Shown here: positions 8,287 through 16,611 of the stretch, piece by piece
How the letters are laid out: each line of letters begins with the position of its first letter
How positions within the stretch are numbered: the first letter of the stretch is position 1
From: an uncultured bacterium
GTDB taxonomy: Bacteria; Atribacterota; Atribacteria; Atribacterales; Caldatribacteriaceae
Assembly (NCBI GenBank): GCA_937922705.1
Contig: CALAIW010000019.1
Coordinates: 1 to 56,444 of the forward strand
Direction: 5' to 3'
DNA: 56,444 nucleotides
Program-made: the position numbers and the translations under genes
The notes under the pieces: generated by a model
The model's database searches: none
Seen by the model: the letters and a program-made list of their open reading frames with translations, nothing else
What the model was told of the DNA's origin: nothing

Positions 8287-9129
8287 TTATTTGATAGCCC
8301 CTCGGGTTAAACCCTCAACAATGGTCCGTTGGAAAATAATCACAAGCACAATAACAGGGATAATCATCACTACACTTAGGGCGCTCATAAGGTCCCACGG
8401 TTTCCCATAGGCCGTTGATTCCAAGGCTACTTCAGTAAGGCCAACCGTAAGGGTTTTGCTCCGAGCATCAACGGCAAAGACCAGGGGATACAGGAGTTCG
8501 TTCCAGCCGGTGATAAAGTTAATGACGAACATAGTTCCAACAGCAGGTACAATAAGAGGAAAGGCAATCCGAAAAAGAATGTGCAGAAATCCCGCACCAT
8601 CTATAGCCGCAGCCTCTTCAATCTCTGCTGGAACCTGCTTGATAAAAGAAATAAGGATCCAGATGGTAAAAGGAGTGATAAGACTCGACATCGCAATAAC
8701 CATACCTTCAATTTTGTTCAAGAGACCGACTCTCCCGTAGAGCTCATAAAGAGGAATAACAGTCGTAATTGGTGGCAGAGCAATACTCAAGAGAAAGAGG
8801 AGCAAAAGAACGTTGCTTCCTCGAAAGCGGATCCGGGCAAAGGCATAAGCAGCAAGGAAGCTCAAAAAAACAGATACAGCACTTGAGGAAAGAGCAAAAA
8901 CAAGAGAATTCCGGAGATATGCCGAAAAGGGAATATTTCCAGCCATACGCACGAAATTTTCCGCCGTGAAGTACGAAGGGAAGTACAGTGGTGGAATCGA
9001 AAAAAGCTTGTGTTTTGGCGTCACAGAGGAGATGAAAATCCAGTAAAATGGAAAGATAGTGATGAAGACGTACACACAAAAAAGCACATAGGTTGTGACT
9101 AAGTTTGTCCTTGAACCCTCAAGGTTCAT
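8287..9129 (-). CDS. Sugar ABC transporter permease, MalG-type
   Basis: A 280-residue inner-membrane permease of the CUT1 carbohydrate family with six predicted membrane helices. The EAA loop that contacts the ATPase is clear: EIEEAAAIDGAGFLHILFRI followed by AFPLIVPAV. The C-terminus ends FQRTIVEGLTRGAIK, which is typical of MalG/LacG/UgpE proteins. It lies 14 bases after the MalF-type permease and 19 bases before UroD protein 3. It forms the translocation pore with its partner. The matching ATPase is not in the window, so a shared MsmX/UgpC-type ATPase elsewhere is likely. Confidence 0.95.
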   Translation of the reverse strand: MNLEGSRTNLVTTYVLFCVYVFITIFPFYWIFISSVTPKHKLFSIPPLYFPSYFTAENFVRMAGNIPFSAYLRNSLVFALSSSAVSVFLSFLAAYAFARIRFRGSNVLLLLFLLSIALPPITTVIPLYELYGRVGLLNKIEGMVIAMSSLITPFTIWILISFIKQVPAEIEEAAAIDGAGFLHILFRIAFPLIVPAVGTMFVINFITGWNELLYPLVFAVDARSKTLTVGLTEVALESTAYGKPWDLMSALSVVMIIPVIVLVIIFQRTIVEGLTRGAIK

Positions 9130-9143
9130 AGTAAATCCACCCC

Positions 9144-10031
9144 TCAGAGAAGGATTTCAAACTTTCGCGAAATAAAGAGGACAATCGTGCCCAAAATACC
9201 CACCAGGAAAAGCAAAGCCACACTGATAGCTGAAGCATACCCAAAGTTCATATGGGAGAAGGTTTCTTGGTAAATCTTGTACGACATGATAGCTGTGGAA
9301 AATCCAGGACCACCTCCAGTCATACCGTACACGATATCGAAAGTCGCCAAGTACCATACGGTAAAAAAGAGCACTGTGGTAATGACAATTGGGGAGAGAA
9401 AAGGAATCGTAATGTACCTAAAACAATGCCAGCCAGAGGCACCATCAACCCTCGCAGCCTCATAAAGCTCCAGAGGAACACTTTGCAAGCCGGCAAGAAG
9501 AAGCATAGCCACAAAGGGAGTATTTTTCCAGACATTAGCAAGAACGATGGCCCATCGTGCTCCCCAGGGGTCCACAAGCCAGGCAAATCGCAAACCCGTA
9601 AAACGAGCAATGAGGTCGGTAATGATACCGTACTCACCGTCAAACATCCAGCGAAACCCCAGCGCTACAACAATCATTGGAATTGCCCAGGGAATGAGAT
9701 TAATAGTACGTGCGAAATACCGAAGCGCAAAGCGTTTGTTGAGTAAAAGAGCCACCAAAAGCCCCAGAGCTGTTTGAAAAGCAATAGAAACAAAAGTGAA
9801 AAAGACAGTAAACATGATGCTTTCGCGTACCACGAGATCCGCGGACATTTTCTGAAAGTTGGCCAATCCCGCATAGGTATGAGCACCAATGATTGGATTA
9901 ACCCGAAAAAAGGAGAGATAAATGGTGTACACCACTGGATAGAGCGAAGTAAATAAACGTAGGACCAAAGCGGGAAGAATAAGAACTATGGCATAATAAA
10001 TCTTCCGTCGAGATGCTTTTTGAAGATTCAC
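9144..10031 (-). CDS. Sugar ABC transporter permease, MalF-type
   Basis: A CUT1-family permease with six membrane helices and the EAA motif LYEAARVDGASGWHCFRYIT. A longer frame starts with GTG at 10097, overlapping the binding-protein stop, but its first 16 codons would be encoded by a perfect 30-bp palindrome. I prefer the GTG at 10031 (295 residues, VNLQKASRRK), which has AAAGGAG 11 bases upstream, just beyond the palindrome. That leaves a hairpin between binding-protein and permease genes, as in malE-malF. Partner of the MalG-type permease downstream. Confidence 0.9.
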   Translation of the reverse strand: MNLQKASRRKIYYAIVLILPALVLRLFTSLYPVVYTIYLSFFRVNPIIGAHTYAGLANFQKMSADLVVRESIMFTVFFTFVSIAFQTALGLLVALLLNKRFALRYFARTINLIPWAIPMIVVALGFRWMFDGEYGIITDLIARFTGLRFAWLVDPWGARWAIVLANVWKNTPFVAMLLLAGLQSVPLELYEAARVDGASGWHCFRYITIPFLSPIVITTVLFFTVWYLATFDIVYGMTGGGPGFSTAIMSYKIYQETFSHMNFGYASAISVALLFLVGILGTIVLFISRKFEILL

Positions 10032-10051
10032 AAAATTTGCCACTCCTTTCA

Positions 10052-10081
10052 CCCTGCTTGGGCGTATACGCCCAAGCAGGG
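10052..10081 (-). promoter_or_regulatory. 30-bp perfect palindrome between binding-protein and permease genes
   Basis: Arms CCCTGCTTGGGCGTA and its exact complement meet without a spacer. As RNA this folds into a very stable GC-rich hairpin 12 bases after the binding-protein stop codon. No U-run follows on the minus strand; the permease ribosome-binding site follows instead. In other sugar transporter operons such hairpins protect the upstream mRNA and lower permease expression relative to the binding protein. A protein-binding operator is the alternative. Confidence 0.7.
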
Positions 10082-10093
10082 TATTGTCTTTAC

Positions 10094-11326
10094 TCACTCT
10101 CCAAGCTCAGCCATCATCTTCTTACCTTGCTCTATTGCCTCATCTAGGGTCATCTGACCGATGAGATACGCAGACACCACATCGTCTACAATATTCTGTG
10201 CCTCAGCAACTCTGGGATGGTATGGACGAGGTGCAGGAACGTTGTTGTCACTGTACCACTTCATGTACTTTGCTAAGCCTTCATCACCCAATTCGGCCAT
10301 GACTGAGTAACGAGGATTCATAAACCAGCTGTTGGCTCGTGCCAGTTTGGGAGCGATTTCTTTCGAGAGGATGAACTGGATGAACTTCTTGGCCCCCTCT
10401 TTGTTTGGGGCAAATTTAGGAATCTCCCAGCCCCATCCCCCTGCCCAAGAAGCGTTGCTCACTGGACCGCGAGGAGGTAGGGCAATTTCAGCCTTCCCCT
10501 CGCTGTACCACTCGGTATTTCCCCGAGTAACACTATAAAAGTACGGCCACTGCCGCATCATGGCTACACGGTCATTCATGTAGTCCTCGTTAATCTGATC
10601 GTAATTTTTGTTCAGGGCTTCTTTGGGGAAAATCTGGTGTTCGTAAATCATGTCATGGATAAACTTGACCGCGGTCTTGAATCCTTCGTCGAATGCGAAA
10701 GGATTTCCCCCCGCCTGGAGTGTTAGATAGGCGACGTACACATAGAGCAGGGCAGGCTTACTCAGGGCATCTTCAACCCCGATTTTTCCTTGGGCAGTGA
10801 ATTTCTTGCCAATGTCGACCATTTCTTCCCAAGTTGCTGGAGGTAAAAGGCCCATGGCGTCGAACCAGTCTTTTCGGTAGAAGAAATATCCAAATTCAAA
10901 GCTGTGGCGTACACGATACACTTTGTCATCTAGCCAGTTCCAGACTTTCTCAGACTCTAGCATGCTTGGTGGGAAGTCCTCAAAAAAGTCTGCAGGAAGA
11001 ACATCGTTCAGTGGTTCAAGCCATCCGGCACGAGCAAAAGCCGGAGAGGCTTCGTCTGAATCGCTGACCACGTCATAGGGGCTTTGACCAGCGCGATAGT
11101 AGGTAGTGAGTTTGGTCAAGGCATCCGTTCCCGAAGAGGGCATGGACTCAAGAGTCACTTTGATTCCCGTTTGGGTCTCAAACTGCTCGATGAAAGGCTT
11201 CAGCGCTTCATGGGCGAAACTCTGGATGGCTACAGAAATTTTCTCCTCTCCAAAGGCACCAAACCCCGGGAACAAAACAACCACTAAAGCTAGACTCAAG
11301 ACCACAAACCGTAAACCCCGTCTCAT
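10094..11326 (-). CDS. Sugar ABC transporter substrate-binding protein
   Basis: A 410-residue extracellular binding protein of the CUT1 type (family 1). Residues 1-26 form a Sec signal peptide (MRRGLRFVVLSLALVVVLFP, cleavage near AFG-EEK). The mature protein shows the family core: ISVAIQSFAHEALKPFIEQFE, GIKVTLESMPSSGTDALTKL, DVVSDSDEASPAFARAGWLEPL and the GGWGWEIPKFAPNKEGAKKFIQFI segment. GGAGG precedes the ATG at good distance. It is the first structural gene after the LacI regulator and is followed by the hairpin and two permeases. Ligand cannot be read; the neighbouring GH38 enzyme points to a mannoside. Confidence 0.95.
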   Translation of the reverse strand: MRRGLRFVVLSLALVVVLFPGFGAFGEEKISVAIQSFAHEALKPFIEQFETQTGIKVTLESMPSSGTDALTKLTTYYRAGQSPYDVVSDSDEASPAFARAGWLEPLNDVLPADFFEDFPPSMLESEKVWNWLDDKVYRVRHSFEFGYFFYRKDWFDAMGLLPPATWEEMVDIGKKFTAQGKIGVEDALSKPALLYVYVAYLTLQAGGNPFAFDEGFKTAVKFIHDMIYEHQIFPKEALNKNYDQINEDYMNDRVAMMRQWPYFYSVTRGNTEWYSEGKAEIALPPRGPVSNASWAGGWGWEIPKFAPNKEGAKKFIQFILSKEIAPKLARANSWFMNPRYSVMAELGDEGLAKYMKWYSDNNVPAPRPYHPRVAEAQNIVDDVVSAYLIGQMTLDEAIEQGKKMMAELGE

Positions 11327-11362
11327 GTCAATCCCTCCAAACTCCTCTTTGTTCTGCCCTTT

Positions 11363-11374
11363 GTGTACTTACAC
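11363..11374. promoter_or_regulatory. Small inverted repeat between LacI gene and binding-protein gene
   Basis: GTGTA and TACAC separated by two bases, in the 61-base gap between the regulator and the sugar-binding protein. Position fits an operator for autoregulation or operon control, but it lacks the central CG typical of LacI-family operators and is short enough to occur by chance. Confidence 0.2.
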
Positions 11375-11387
11375 GCTCCACGTATCT

Positions 11388-12359
11388 CTAACAGGACTCC
11401 CGAATCACCAGCTGGGGCTCCAGTATTTTTGAGCTCGGTCTCACCCCCTTGTTTATAAGATCAAAAAGCATCGTCACCGCTTCCTTACAGAGCTCATACA
11501 CTGGTTGTCGAACCGTAGTGAGTCGAGGATGGGAAAGGCGGGAGAGCCAAATGTCGTCAAATCCAATGACTGCAACATCTTGAGGAACACGTATGCCCTC
11601 CTCTTTGAGCCGCTCTATCGCTCCAAGGGCAACCAAATCATTGGCCGCAAAAATGGCGTCAAAGGGCTCTTTTTTCTCTAGAAGCACCTCAACGGCCTGG
11701 TACCCTCCCTGGAAGGAAAAGTCCCCCTCAATGACAAGGTTTGCATCCACCTCAAGACCATTCTCTTCAAGACCCTCTCGGTAACCCTGGAATCTCTCCT
11801 GGTATACGTTCACGCCCTTACGCCCTCCCAGGAAGGCAATTCTCCGTCTCCCTTTGCGGATAAGATAGGAAGTGGCTATCTTGCCTCCCTGGTAATGATT
11901 CGTAGACACAGTGGGCAACATTACTCCTTCAATATTTCTATCAAGGAGCAAGAGCGGGATAGGAAAATCAAGCATCCTTGGCTTCTTTTCACTGGTGGAA
12001 GGAACAAGGATGATACCTCTGGCCTTGTTTTGACTGAGGTAGCGAATGAAACTCTCCTCAAGGTCAGGATTATTCTCAGTATTGCACAAAAGTAGGAAAT
12101 ACCCATAGCGGAAGAGGAGGAATTCCAGAGATTTCACCAGACTCGAAAAGAAGGGGTTCTCGATGTCGGGGATAATAACCCCCACCACCTTCAACCCCTT
12201 ATTCTTCCTCCAAGTTTGCTGTTTCTCATAGCCTAAAGAGGCCATAGCCTGACGGATTCGTTCCTGTGTGGAGGGGGAAACAGAACACTTCCCACTGAGG
12301 AATTTTGAGACGGTGGAAATACTAACTCCGGCCTTCTCTGCTATGTCCTTAAGACGCAT
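11388..12359 (-). CDS. LacI-family transcriptional regulator
   Basis: A 323-residue regulator with an N-terminal LacI helix-turn-helix (MRLKDIAEKAGVSISTVSKF, then LSGKCSVSPSTQERI) and a periplasmic-binding-protein-like effector domain (VVGVIIPDIENPFFSSLVKSL; PFDAIFAANDLVALGAIERL; VAVIGFDDIWLSRLSHPRLTTV). It lies 61 bases upstream of the binding-protein gene on the same strand and is probably the local regulator of the mannoside operon. A small inverted repeat GTGTA-n2-TACAC (11363-11374) in the gap before the binding-protein gene is a possible but unproven operator half-site pair. Confidence 0.95.
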   Translation of the reverse strand: MRLKDIAEKAGVSISTVSKFLSGKCSVSPSTQERIRQAMASLGYEKQQTWRKNKGLKVVGVIIPDIENPFFSSLVKSLEFLLFRYGYFLLLCNTENNPDLEESFIRYLSQNKARGIILVPSTSEKKPRMLDFPIPLLLLDRNIEGVMLPTVSTNHYQGGKIATSYLIRKGRRRIAFLGGRKGVNVYQERFQGYREGLEENGLEVDANLVIEGDFSFQGGYQAVEVLLEKKEPFDAIFAANDLVALGAIERLKEEGIRVPQDVAVIGFDDIWLSRLSHPRLTTVRQPVYELCKEAVTMLFDLINKGVRPSSKILEPQLVIRESC

Positions 12360-12927
12360 ACGCTCTCTTCACCCTTACCAGAAGCATATCAAAAATTAAA
12401 TAATTTTTCTATATTTTTTCCAGAAATTTTTCTGCAATTCAACCTTAACAAAATGACGTAGAATACACCTTTGAGAGTCTTCCAGTCTTCTTGAGAGGGA
12501 ATTTGCTGGCTTCCCAGCGACCTACTTAAACCACTCCGGCAGCGAATCCCCAACCAATCGCTTTCACTGCTCCACCGGTAATTCTGCTTAACGCTGTCAA
12601 AATTCTTTCCAGCGTGCACCAAACAACGCTACACGTATATAACCTCCACCCAATTGTTGGAATCAAAGACAAGAGAAACCACAACAAAAGAAAGTCAATT
12701 CACTCACAAGTCCCCCAGGAGAGAAGGTACAGCATAGGCCAAAAAGCAGTCGAAGCAAGGGTTAGAAGGTGGTTCTAGGAACAGCGAACTCAAAAGCAGA
12801 AGCGTTCTGAAAAGAGATGCTCGAGTGTAGCGAATCGACAGAAGCTTTTGCGTTTTCCCTTTTAGAACTACCAAGTGTTACTTCCTAGATACGAAAATTA
12901 CCGTACCCAAAGGTTGATAAAACTCCT
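12360..12927. other. 568-base gene-poor gap between the sugar locus and the por operon
   Basis: I see no credible gene on either strand. The stretch next to the LacI gene is AT-rich and should hold its promoter; a possible minus-strand pair is TTGCAG and TATAGA with an 18-base spacer, within about 100 bases of the start. Near 12530-12630 (minus) a 34-codon open stretch ends GGAVKAIGWGFAAGVV but has no usable start, so it may be a decayed fragment. The right end is the por terminator. Confidence 0.5.
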
Positions 12928-12956
12928 GCTACAGGGGTAGTCTCTACCCCTGTAGC
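12928..12956 (-). terminator. Rho-independent-type hairpin after porB
   Basis: Stem GCTACAGGGGTA with its exact complement around a 5-base loop, starting 6 bases after the porB stop codon. On the minus strand it is followed by a short TTTT within GGAGTTTTATC. It closes the run of minus-strand genes that begins at tRNA-Ser. Confidence 0.8.
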
Positions 12957-12962
12957 GCAGTT

Positions 12963-13886
12963 TCATGCTTCACCGCACCTTTTGAGGAGCTTCTCCCACT
13001 CCTCATCCACGTAGCGCTGGAAGGCTTCGACAAGATGGCGATTTTCGGGGGCAAGGAGGTGACGGAAACGCCCCTGCACCCGAAGCCATTCTTCAACGGG
13101 CTTCTTCTCTTTAGGCTTGTACGTAAGACGGTAAACCCCGTTTTCCACTTCATACAACGGCCAAATGCAGCACTCTACAGCAAGCTGCATAACCTTTAAG
13201 GTCTCTGAGGGTTCGTGGCGCCATCCACGGTTACAGGAAGCAAGAACGTTGATAAAGGACGGCCCATCGGTATGGAAGGCTTTTTCTGCTTTATTGACAA
13301 GGTCCCTCCAGTTTGAAGCCACTGACTGAGCAACATAAGGAATGCCGTGTGCCGCGACAATTTCAGTGAGGTTCTTCCGCCACTGGGTCTTTCCGGGAAG
13401 GACTCTTCCAACTGGGCTTGTTGTTGTCCAGGCCCCAAGAGGCGTTGCGCTGGAGCGCTGGATACCAGTGTTCATGTAGGCTTCATTGTTGTAGCATACG
13501 TAGAGAAAGCGATGCCCTCGCTCCAGTGCTCCAGAAAGTGCTTGAAGCCCAATATCGTAGGTTCCACCATCGCCTCCAAAGGCCACAAAGTATATCTCCT
13601 CGTCGATTTCGCCTCTTCTGCGTTTTGCACGGTACATACTCTCCACACCAGCAATGGTCGCTGCGGCATTCTCAAAAGCACTGTGAATCCAAGGAATATT
13701 CCAGGCTGTGTATGGGAAAATGGTGGTCGAGACTTCAAGACACCCTGTAGCATTGGCTGCAACCACCGGTTTATCTGCCGCAGCAAGAATAAGGCGCACC
13801 GCAATAGGCGCCCCACACCCCGCACAGAGTCTATGCCCTGGGGTAAGCCGTTCCGGACGCTTAGCAAGTTCCTTCAAGGTTGGCAT
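12963..13886 (-). CDS. porB: Pyruvate/2-oxoacid:ferredoxin oxidoreductase, beta subunit
   Basis: A 307-residue thiamine-diphosphate-binding subunit. It shows the iron-sulfur Cys pattern CAGCGAP at residues 21-27, the ThDP/Mg motif GDGGTYDIG and NNEAYMNTGIQRSSATP, the hallmark of pyruvate-type PorB. Together with PorA, PorC and PorD it converts pyruvate, CoA and oxidised ferredoxin to acetyl-CoA, CO2 and reduced ferredoxin in the cytoplasm, which supplies electrons to the hydrogenase. Last gene of the operon, 15 bases after porA and followed at once by a terminator hairpin. Confidence 0.95.
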   Translation of the reverse strand: MPTLKELAKRPERLTPGHRLCAGCGAPIAVRLILAAADKPVVAANATGCLEVSTTIFPYTAWNIPWIHSAFENAAATIAGVESMYRAKRRRGEIDEEIYFVAFGGDGGTYDIGLQALSGALERGHRFLYVCYNNEAYMNTGIQRSSATPLGAWTTTSPVGRVLPGKTQWRKNLTEIVAAHGIPYVAQSVASNWRDLVNKAEKAFHTDGPSFINVLASCNRGWRHEPSETLKVMQLAVECCIWPLYEVENGVYRLTYKPKEKKPVEEWLRVQGRFRHLLAPENRHLVEAFQRYVDEEWEKLLKRCGEA

Positions 13887-13901
13887 CGTCGTGTCCCTCC
13901 C

Positions 13902-15098
13902 CTACTCTCTCAGGCCAAGGTAATCAATGTGCTTGTCCACCCATCCTACCCGAACAACATCCTCGATACGGGCAAAGGCTTTTTCGATATCCTCAACGTA
14001 GATATCCCGTCCACCGAGGCCATAGTAGAAATCAATAATGAGCGGTCGTGGGGAAACATCGTAAAGCGCTGAGCGAATCTCGGTGAACACTGGTCCTCCA
14101 AAACCCCCAAAGGTTACAGAGCGGTCAAGAACGGCAACGCCTTTAAGCGGCGCAAGGGCACGGATAATCTGCTCCTTAGGGAATGGGCGGAAACAACGAA
14201 TTTTCAGAAGCCCAACTTTCTTTCCACGGTCTCGAAGGCGATCTACAGCTTCTTTCGCCGTTCCACAAGTAGAGCCAAGAACAACCACCGCATACTCAGC
14301 ATCGGCAAGGCGATATTCCTCAAGGAGCCCATAGAATCTCCCAGAAAGCTTGCCAAACTCCTTACCCACTTCTTCAATGACCGGAAGACAATTGTCTATA
14401 GCCTCGATTTGAGAACGCTTGTGCTCAAAGTAGTAGTCAAAAAGGTCTAAAGGACCATAGGTCACAGGATGTTGCAAATCAAGGAGGGAATAGAGTGCTT
14501 TATATGGACCGACAAAGGTCTTAACCTCTTCGTCCCCCAAAAGCTCTACCCGTTCCACTGCATGGCTGATAATAAACCCATCTTGAGTCACCATAACCGG
14601 AAGTCTTACCCGCATGTCTTCAGCAATGCGCACTGCTTGAATCATGTTATCGTAAACTTCTTGAGCATTTTCGGAAAAGAGCTGAATCCATCCCGCATCG
14701 CGAGCTCCCATGGTATCGGAGTGATCGCAATGGATGTTAATGTTTCCAGAGAGTGCCCGGTTCACCACCATCATGACGATGGGTAAGCGCATACTCGCAG
14801 CAATGTAGAGCATCTCCCACATAAGGGCAAGGCCCTGAGAGGACGTTGCCGTCATAACCCGCCCACCACTGGCAGCAGCACCAATACAGGCACTCAAGGC
14901 GCTGTGCTCGCTTTCAACAGTCACAAACTCCGTATCCACGAGGCCTTCACTGACAAACTCGGCAAATCTCTCCACACAGTCTGTTTGGGGGGTAATAGGG
15001 TAAGCAGCAACAACATGGGGATTAATCTGCCGCATGGCGTGTGCTGCTGCAGCATTTCCATTAAGGCCCATGCTCACTCGTTCTTGCATAACCTTCAC
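13902..15098 (-). CDS. porA: Pyruvate/2-oxoacid:ferredoxin oxidoreductase, alpha subunit
   Basis: A 398-residue subunit with the pyrimidine-binding domain of ThDP enzymes. Features: AAYPITPQTDCVERFAEFV, the ESEHSALSACIGAAASGGRV helix with the catalytic-type Glu, TATSSQGLALMWEMLYIAAS and a C-terminal domain beginning YAVVVLGSTCGTAKEAVD that forms the CoA-side fold. A GTG start is supported by GGGAGGG. Order porC-porD-porA-porB matches four-subunit enzymes of thermophiles such as Thermotoga. 2-Oxoisovalerate-type enzymes share the fold, but the motifs and gene order favour pyruvate. Confidence 0.95.
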   Translation of the reverse strand: MKVMQERVSMGLNGNAAAAHAMRQINPHVVAAYPITPQTDCVERFAEFVSEGLVDTEFVTVESEHSALSACIGAAASGGRVMTATSSQGLALMWEMLYIAASMRLPIVMMVVNRALSGNINIHCDHSDTMGARDAGWIQLFSENAQEVYDNMIQAVRIAEDMRVRLPVMVTQDGFIISHAVERVELLGDEEVKTFVGPYKALYSLLDLQHPVTYGPLDLFDYYFEHKRSQIEAIDNCLPVIEEVGKEFGKLSGRFYGLLEEYRLADAEYAVVVLGSTCGTAKEAVDRLRDRGKKVGLLKIRCFRPFPKEQIIRALAPLKGVAVLDRSVTFGGFGGPVFTEIRSALYDVSPRPLIIDFYYGLGGRDIYVEDIEKAFARIEDVVRVGWVDKHIDYLGLRE

Positions 15099-15115
15099 AG
15101 AATTTCCCTCCCTTT

Positions 15116-15403
15116 CTACCGCTCCGGAACCATGGTTATGGCTTGTTTAGGGCAGACACTCGCACAAATACCACAACCCTTACAGTGGTCGTAATCAAAC
15201 CCTTCCATAGTTCCCTTATCTGCGTCAACTCTAACAGATCCGTCAGGACAGTATGCCCAGCAGAAAAAGCAGTTAATGCACTTTGCCTTGTCCACCTGGG
15301 GTCGTTCTGTTCTCCAATCTCCGGTCTTGTAGGTACGGGCATTACCTGCCTCGCAAATAATTCCACCGGGAGTAAGTTCTTTCCAAGTTTTCAGCCGACT
15401 CAT
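15116..15403 (-). CDS. porD: Pyruvate/2-oxoacid:ferredoxin oxidoreductase, delta (ferredoxin-like) subunit
   Basis: A 95-residue protein with two [4Fe-4S] ferredoxin motifs: CINCFFCWAYCPDG and CKGCGICASVCPKQ. It passes electrons from the ThDP centre to external ferredoxin. It overlaps porC by 4 bases and is 17 bases from porA, so expression is tightly coupled. Length and motif spacing are normal for PorD. Confidence 0.95.
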   Translation of the reverse strand: MSRLKTWKELTPGGIICEAGNARTYKTGDWRTERPQVDKAKCINCFFCWAYCPDGSVRVDADKGTMEGFDYDHCKGCGICASVCPKQAITMVPER

Positions 15404-15972
15404 CCTATTTGCGCCTCCTCATACGCCCTTCGCAAACACGCAAGATTCTTCTCTACCACCTCTGCCCGAAGCTTCTCCCCAAACTGTGCTCGTACCGCTT
15501 CAAGAACACTCTCAAGTCGTACCTGCGGCAGCACCCGACAAAGCGCTCCAAGAATTGGCGTGTTCACCACCACTCTTCCAAGGATTTCACGAGAAATCAA
15601 AGACGCATCAACTACAGCTACTCTCCCACCAGAAAAGTGAAGAAGGTCCCGGAGTTCCTTGGGAGTGCCAGGGAAGTTGGCTACAACCGTACCATTCTCA
15701 GCAAGACCCTCAAGCACATCTACCGCACCGATGAGAGTAGGATCCACCACAACGACTATTTCCGGATTTGTGACCCCAGAATGAATGCGAATGGGGGCGT
15801 CACTCACCCGGTTATACGCCTTCACTGGGGCACCCATACGCTCTGGACCATACTCGGGAAAGGCCTGGAAGTACTTTCCCTCTCGCAATAGAGCATCGGC
15901 GAGGATACGGGAAGCAGTCACGACTCCCTGTCCTCCCCGACCATGCCACCGGATTTCAAGGGGTTTTTCCAA
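15400..15972 (-). CDS. porC: Pyruvate/2-oxoacid:ferredoxin oxidoreductase, gamma subunit
   Basis: A 190-residue gamma subunit, recognised by the signature IRWHGRGGQGVVTASRILADA at its start, FPEYGPERMGAPVKAYNRVSD and the middle segment VVVVDPTLIGAVDV. It starts with TTG (GGAGG 10 bases upstream) only 2 bases after the recR stop, so por genes can be read through from the dnaX-ybaB-recR transcript. That links a core housekeeping block with central metabolism on one message. Confidence 0.94.
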   Translation of the reverse strand: MEKPLEIRWHGRGGQGVVTASRILADALLREGKYFQAFPEYGPERMGAPVKAYNRVSDAPIRIHSGVTNPEIVVVVDPTLIGAVDVLEGLAENGTVVANFPGTPKELRDLLHFSGGRVAVVDASLISREILGRVVVNTPILGALCRVLPQVRLESVLEAVRAQFGEKLRAEVVEKNLACLRRAYEEAQIG

Positions 15973-15974
15973 GG

Positions 15975-16601
15975 TTAAAGGGCCTCCTTTCCTAGACTAA
16001 CACGGATCTCTCTTCTTCCTTCAAGGGCCTGGGCTAAAGTAACCTCATCGGCAAACTCAAGGTCTCCTCCCGAGGGCAATCCCCGGGCAATGAGCGTGAC
16101 CTTTACCGGAAAAGCGCTAAGCTTCTGTGCAAGATACAGAGCCGTAGCTTCCCCATCAACTGATGGATTCAGAGCAAGAATCACCTCCCTCACTGATTCC
16201 TCCTGAATTCTTTTCAGAAGCTCCGGAATGCGGATATGCTCGGGACCAACTCCTGCAAGAGGCGAAAGCACCCCTTGAAGTACATGGTACCGACCTTTGA
16301 AACCTGCCCGTTCCAGAGCAAAAATATCTTGAGGTCGCTCCACAACACAGAGAACATGGGCATCACGGGATGTATCCTGGCAGATGCGGCAGAGTTCCTC
16401 TTCACTGAAGAAACCACATCTTGCACAAAAGCGTATCTTCCGCCGCATATCGGCGAGGGCTTGCAGAAGTTCCTCAAGTTCGCCAGAAGGCGACTTCACG
16501 AGGTAAAAAGCGAGCCGTTGAGCAGTTTTTGGGCCAATACCGGGTAATTTCGATAAGGCACGGATAACCCGATCCAGTGATTCAGGATACCCCTCTTGCA
16601 C
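15975..16601 (-). CDS. recR: Recombination mediator RecR
   Basis: A 208-residue DNA repair protein that, with RecO and RecF, loads RecA. It has the helix-hairpin-helix LSKLPGIGPKTAQRLAFYL, a four-Cys zinc finger (CARCGFFSEEELCRIC) and a Toprim domain (VLCVVERPQDIFALERAG; LALNPSVDGEATALYLA). I set the start at the GTG at 16601, preceded by AAGGTGGGAGA; a further upstream ATG would overlap ybaB by 41 bases and exceed normal RecR length. It is 10 bases downstream of ybaB, in the widespread dnaX-ybaB-recR order. Confidence 0.95.
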   Translation of the reverse strand: MQEGYPESLDRVIRALSKLPGIGPKTAQRLAFYLVKSPSGELEELLQALADMRRKIRFCARCGFFSEEELCRICQDTSRDAHVLCVVERPQDIFALERAGFKGRYHVLQGVLSPLAGVGPEHIRIPELLKRIQEESVREVILALNPSVDGEATALYLAQKLSAFPVKVTLIARGLPSGGDLEFADEVTLAQALEGRREIRVSLGKEAL

Positions 16602-16611
16602 TCTCCCACCT

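Noticed and set aside
12389-12622. Open frame of 77 codons (minus) in the gap upstream of the LacI gene
   Set aside because: No ribosome-binding site, unusual composition and no resemblance to a family.
12530-12640. Possible small hydrophobic peptide ending GGAVKAIGWGFAAGVV, bacteriocin-like
   Set aside because: No start codon with a ribosome-binding site, an in-frame GTG is followed at once by TAG, and no transport or modification genes nearby.
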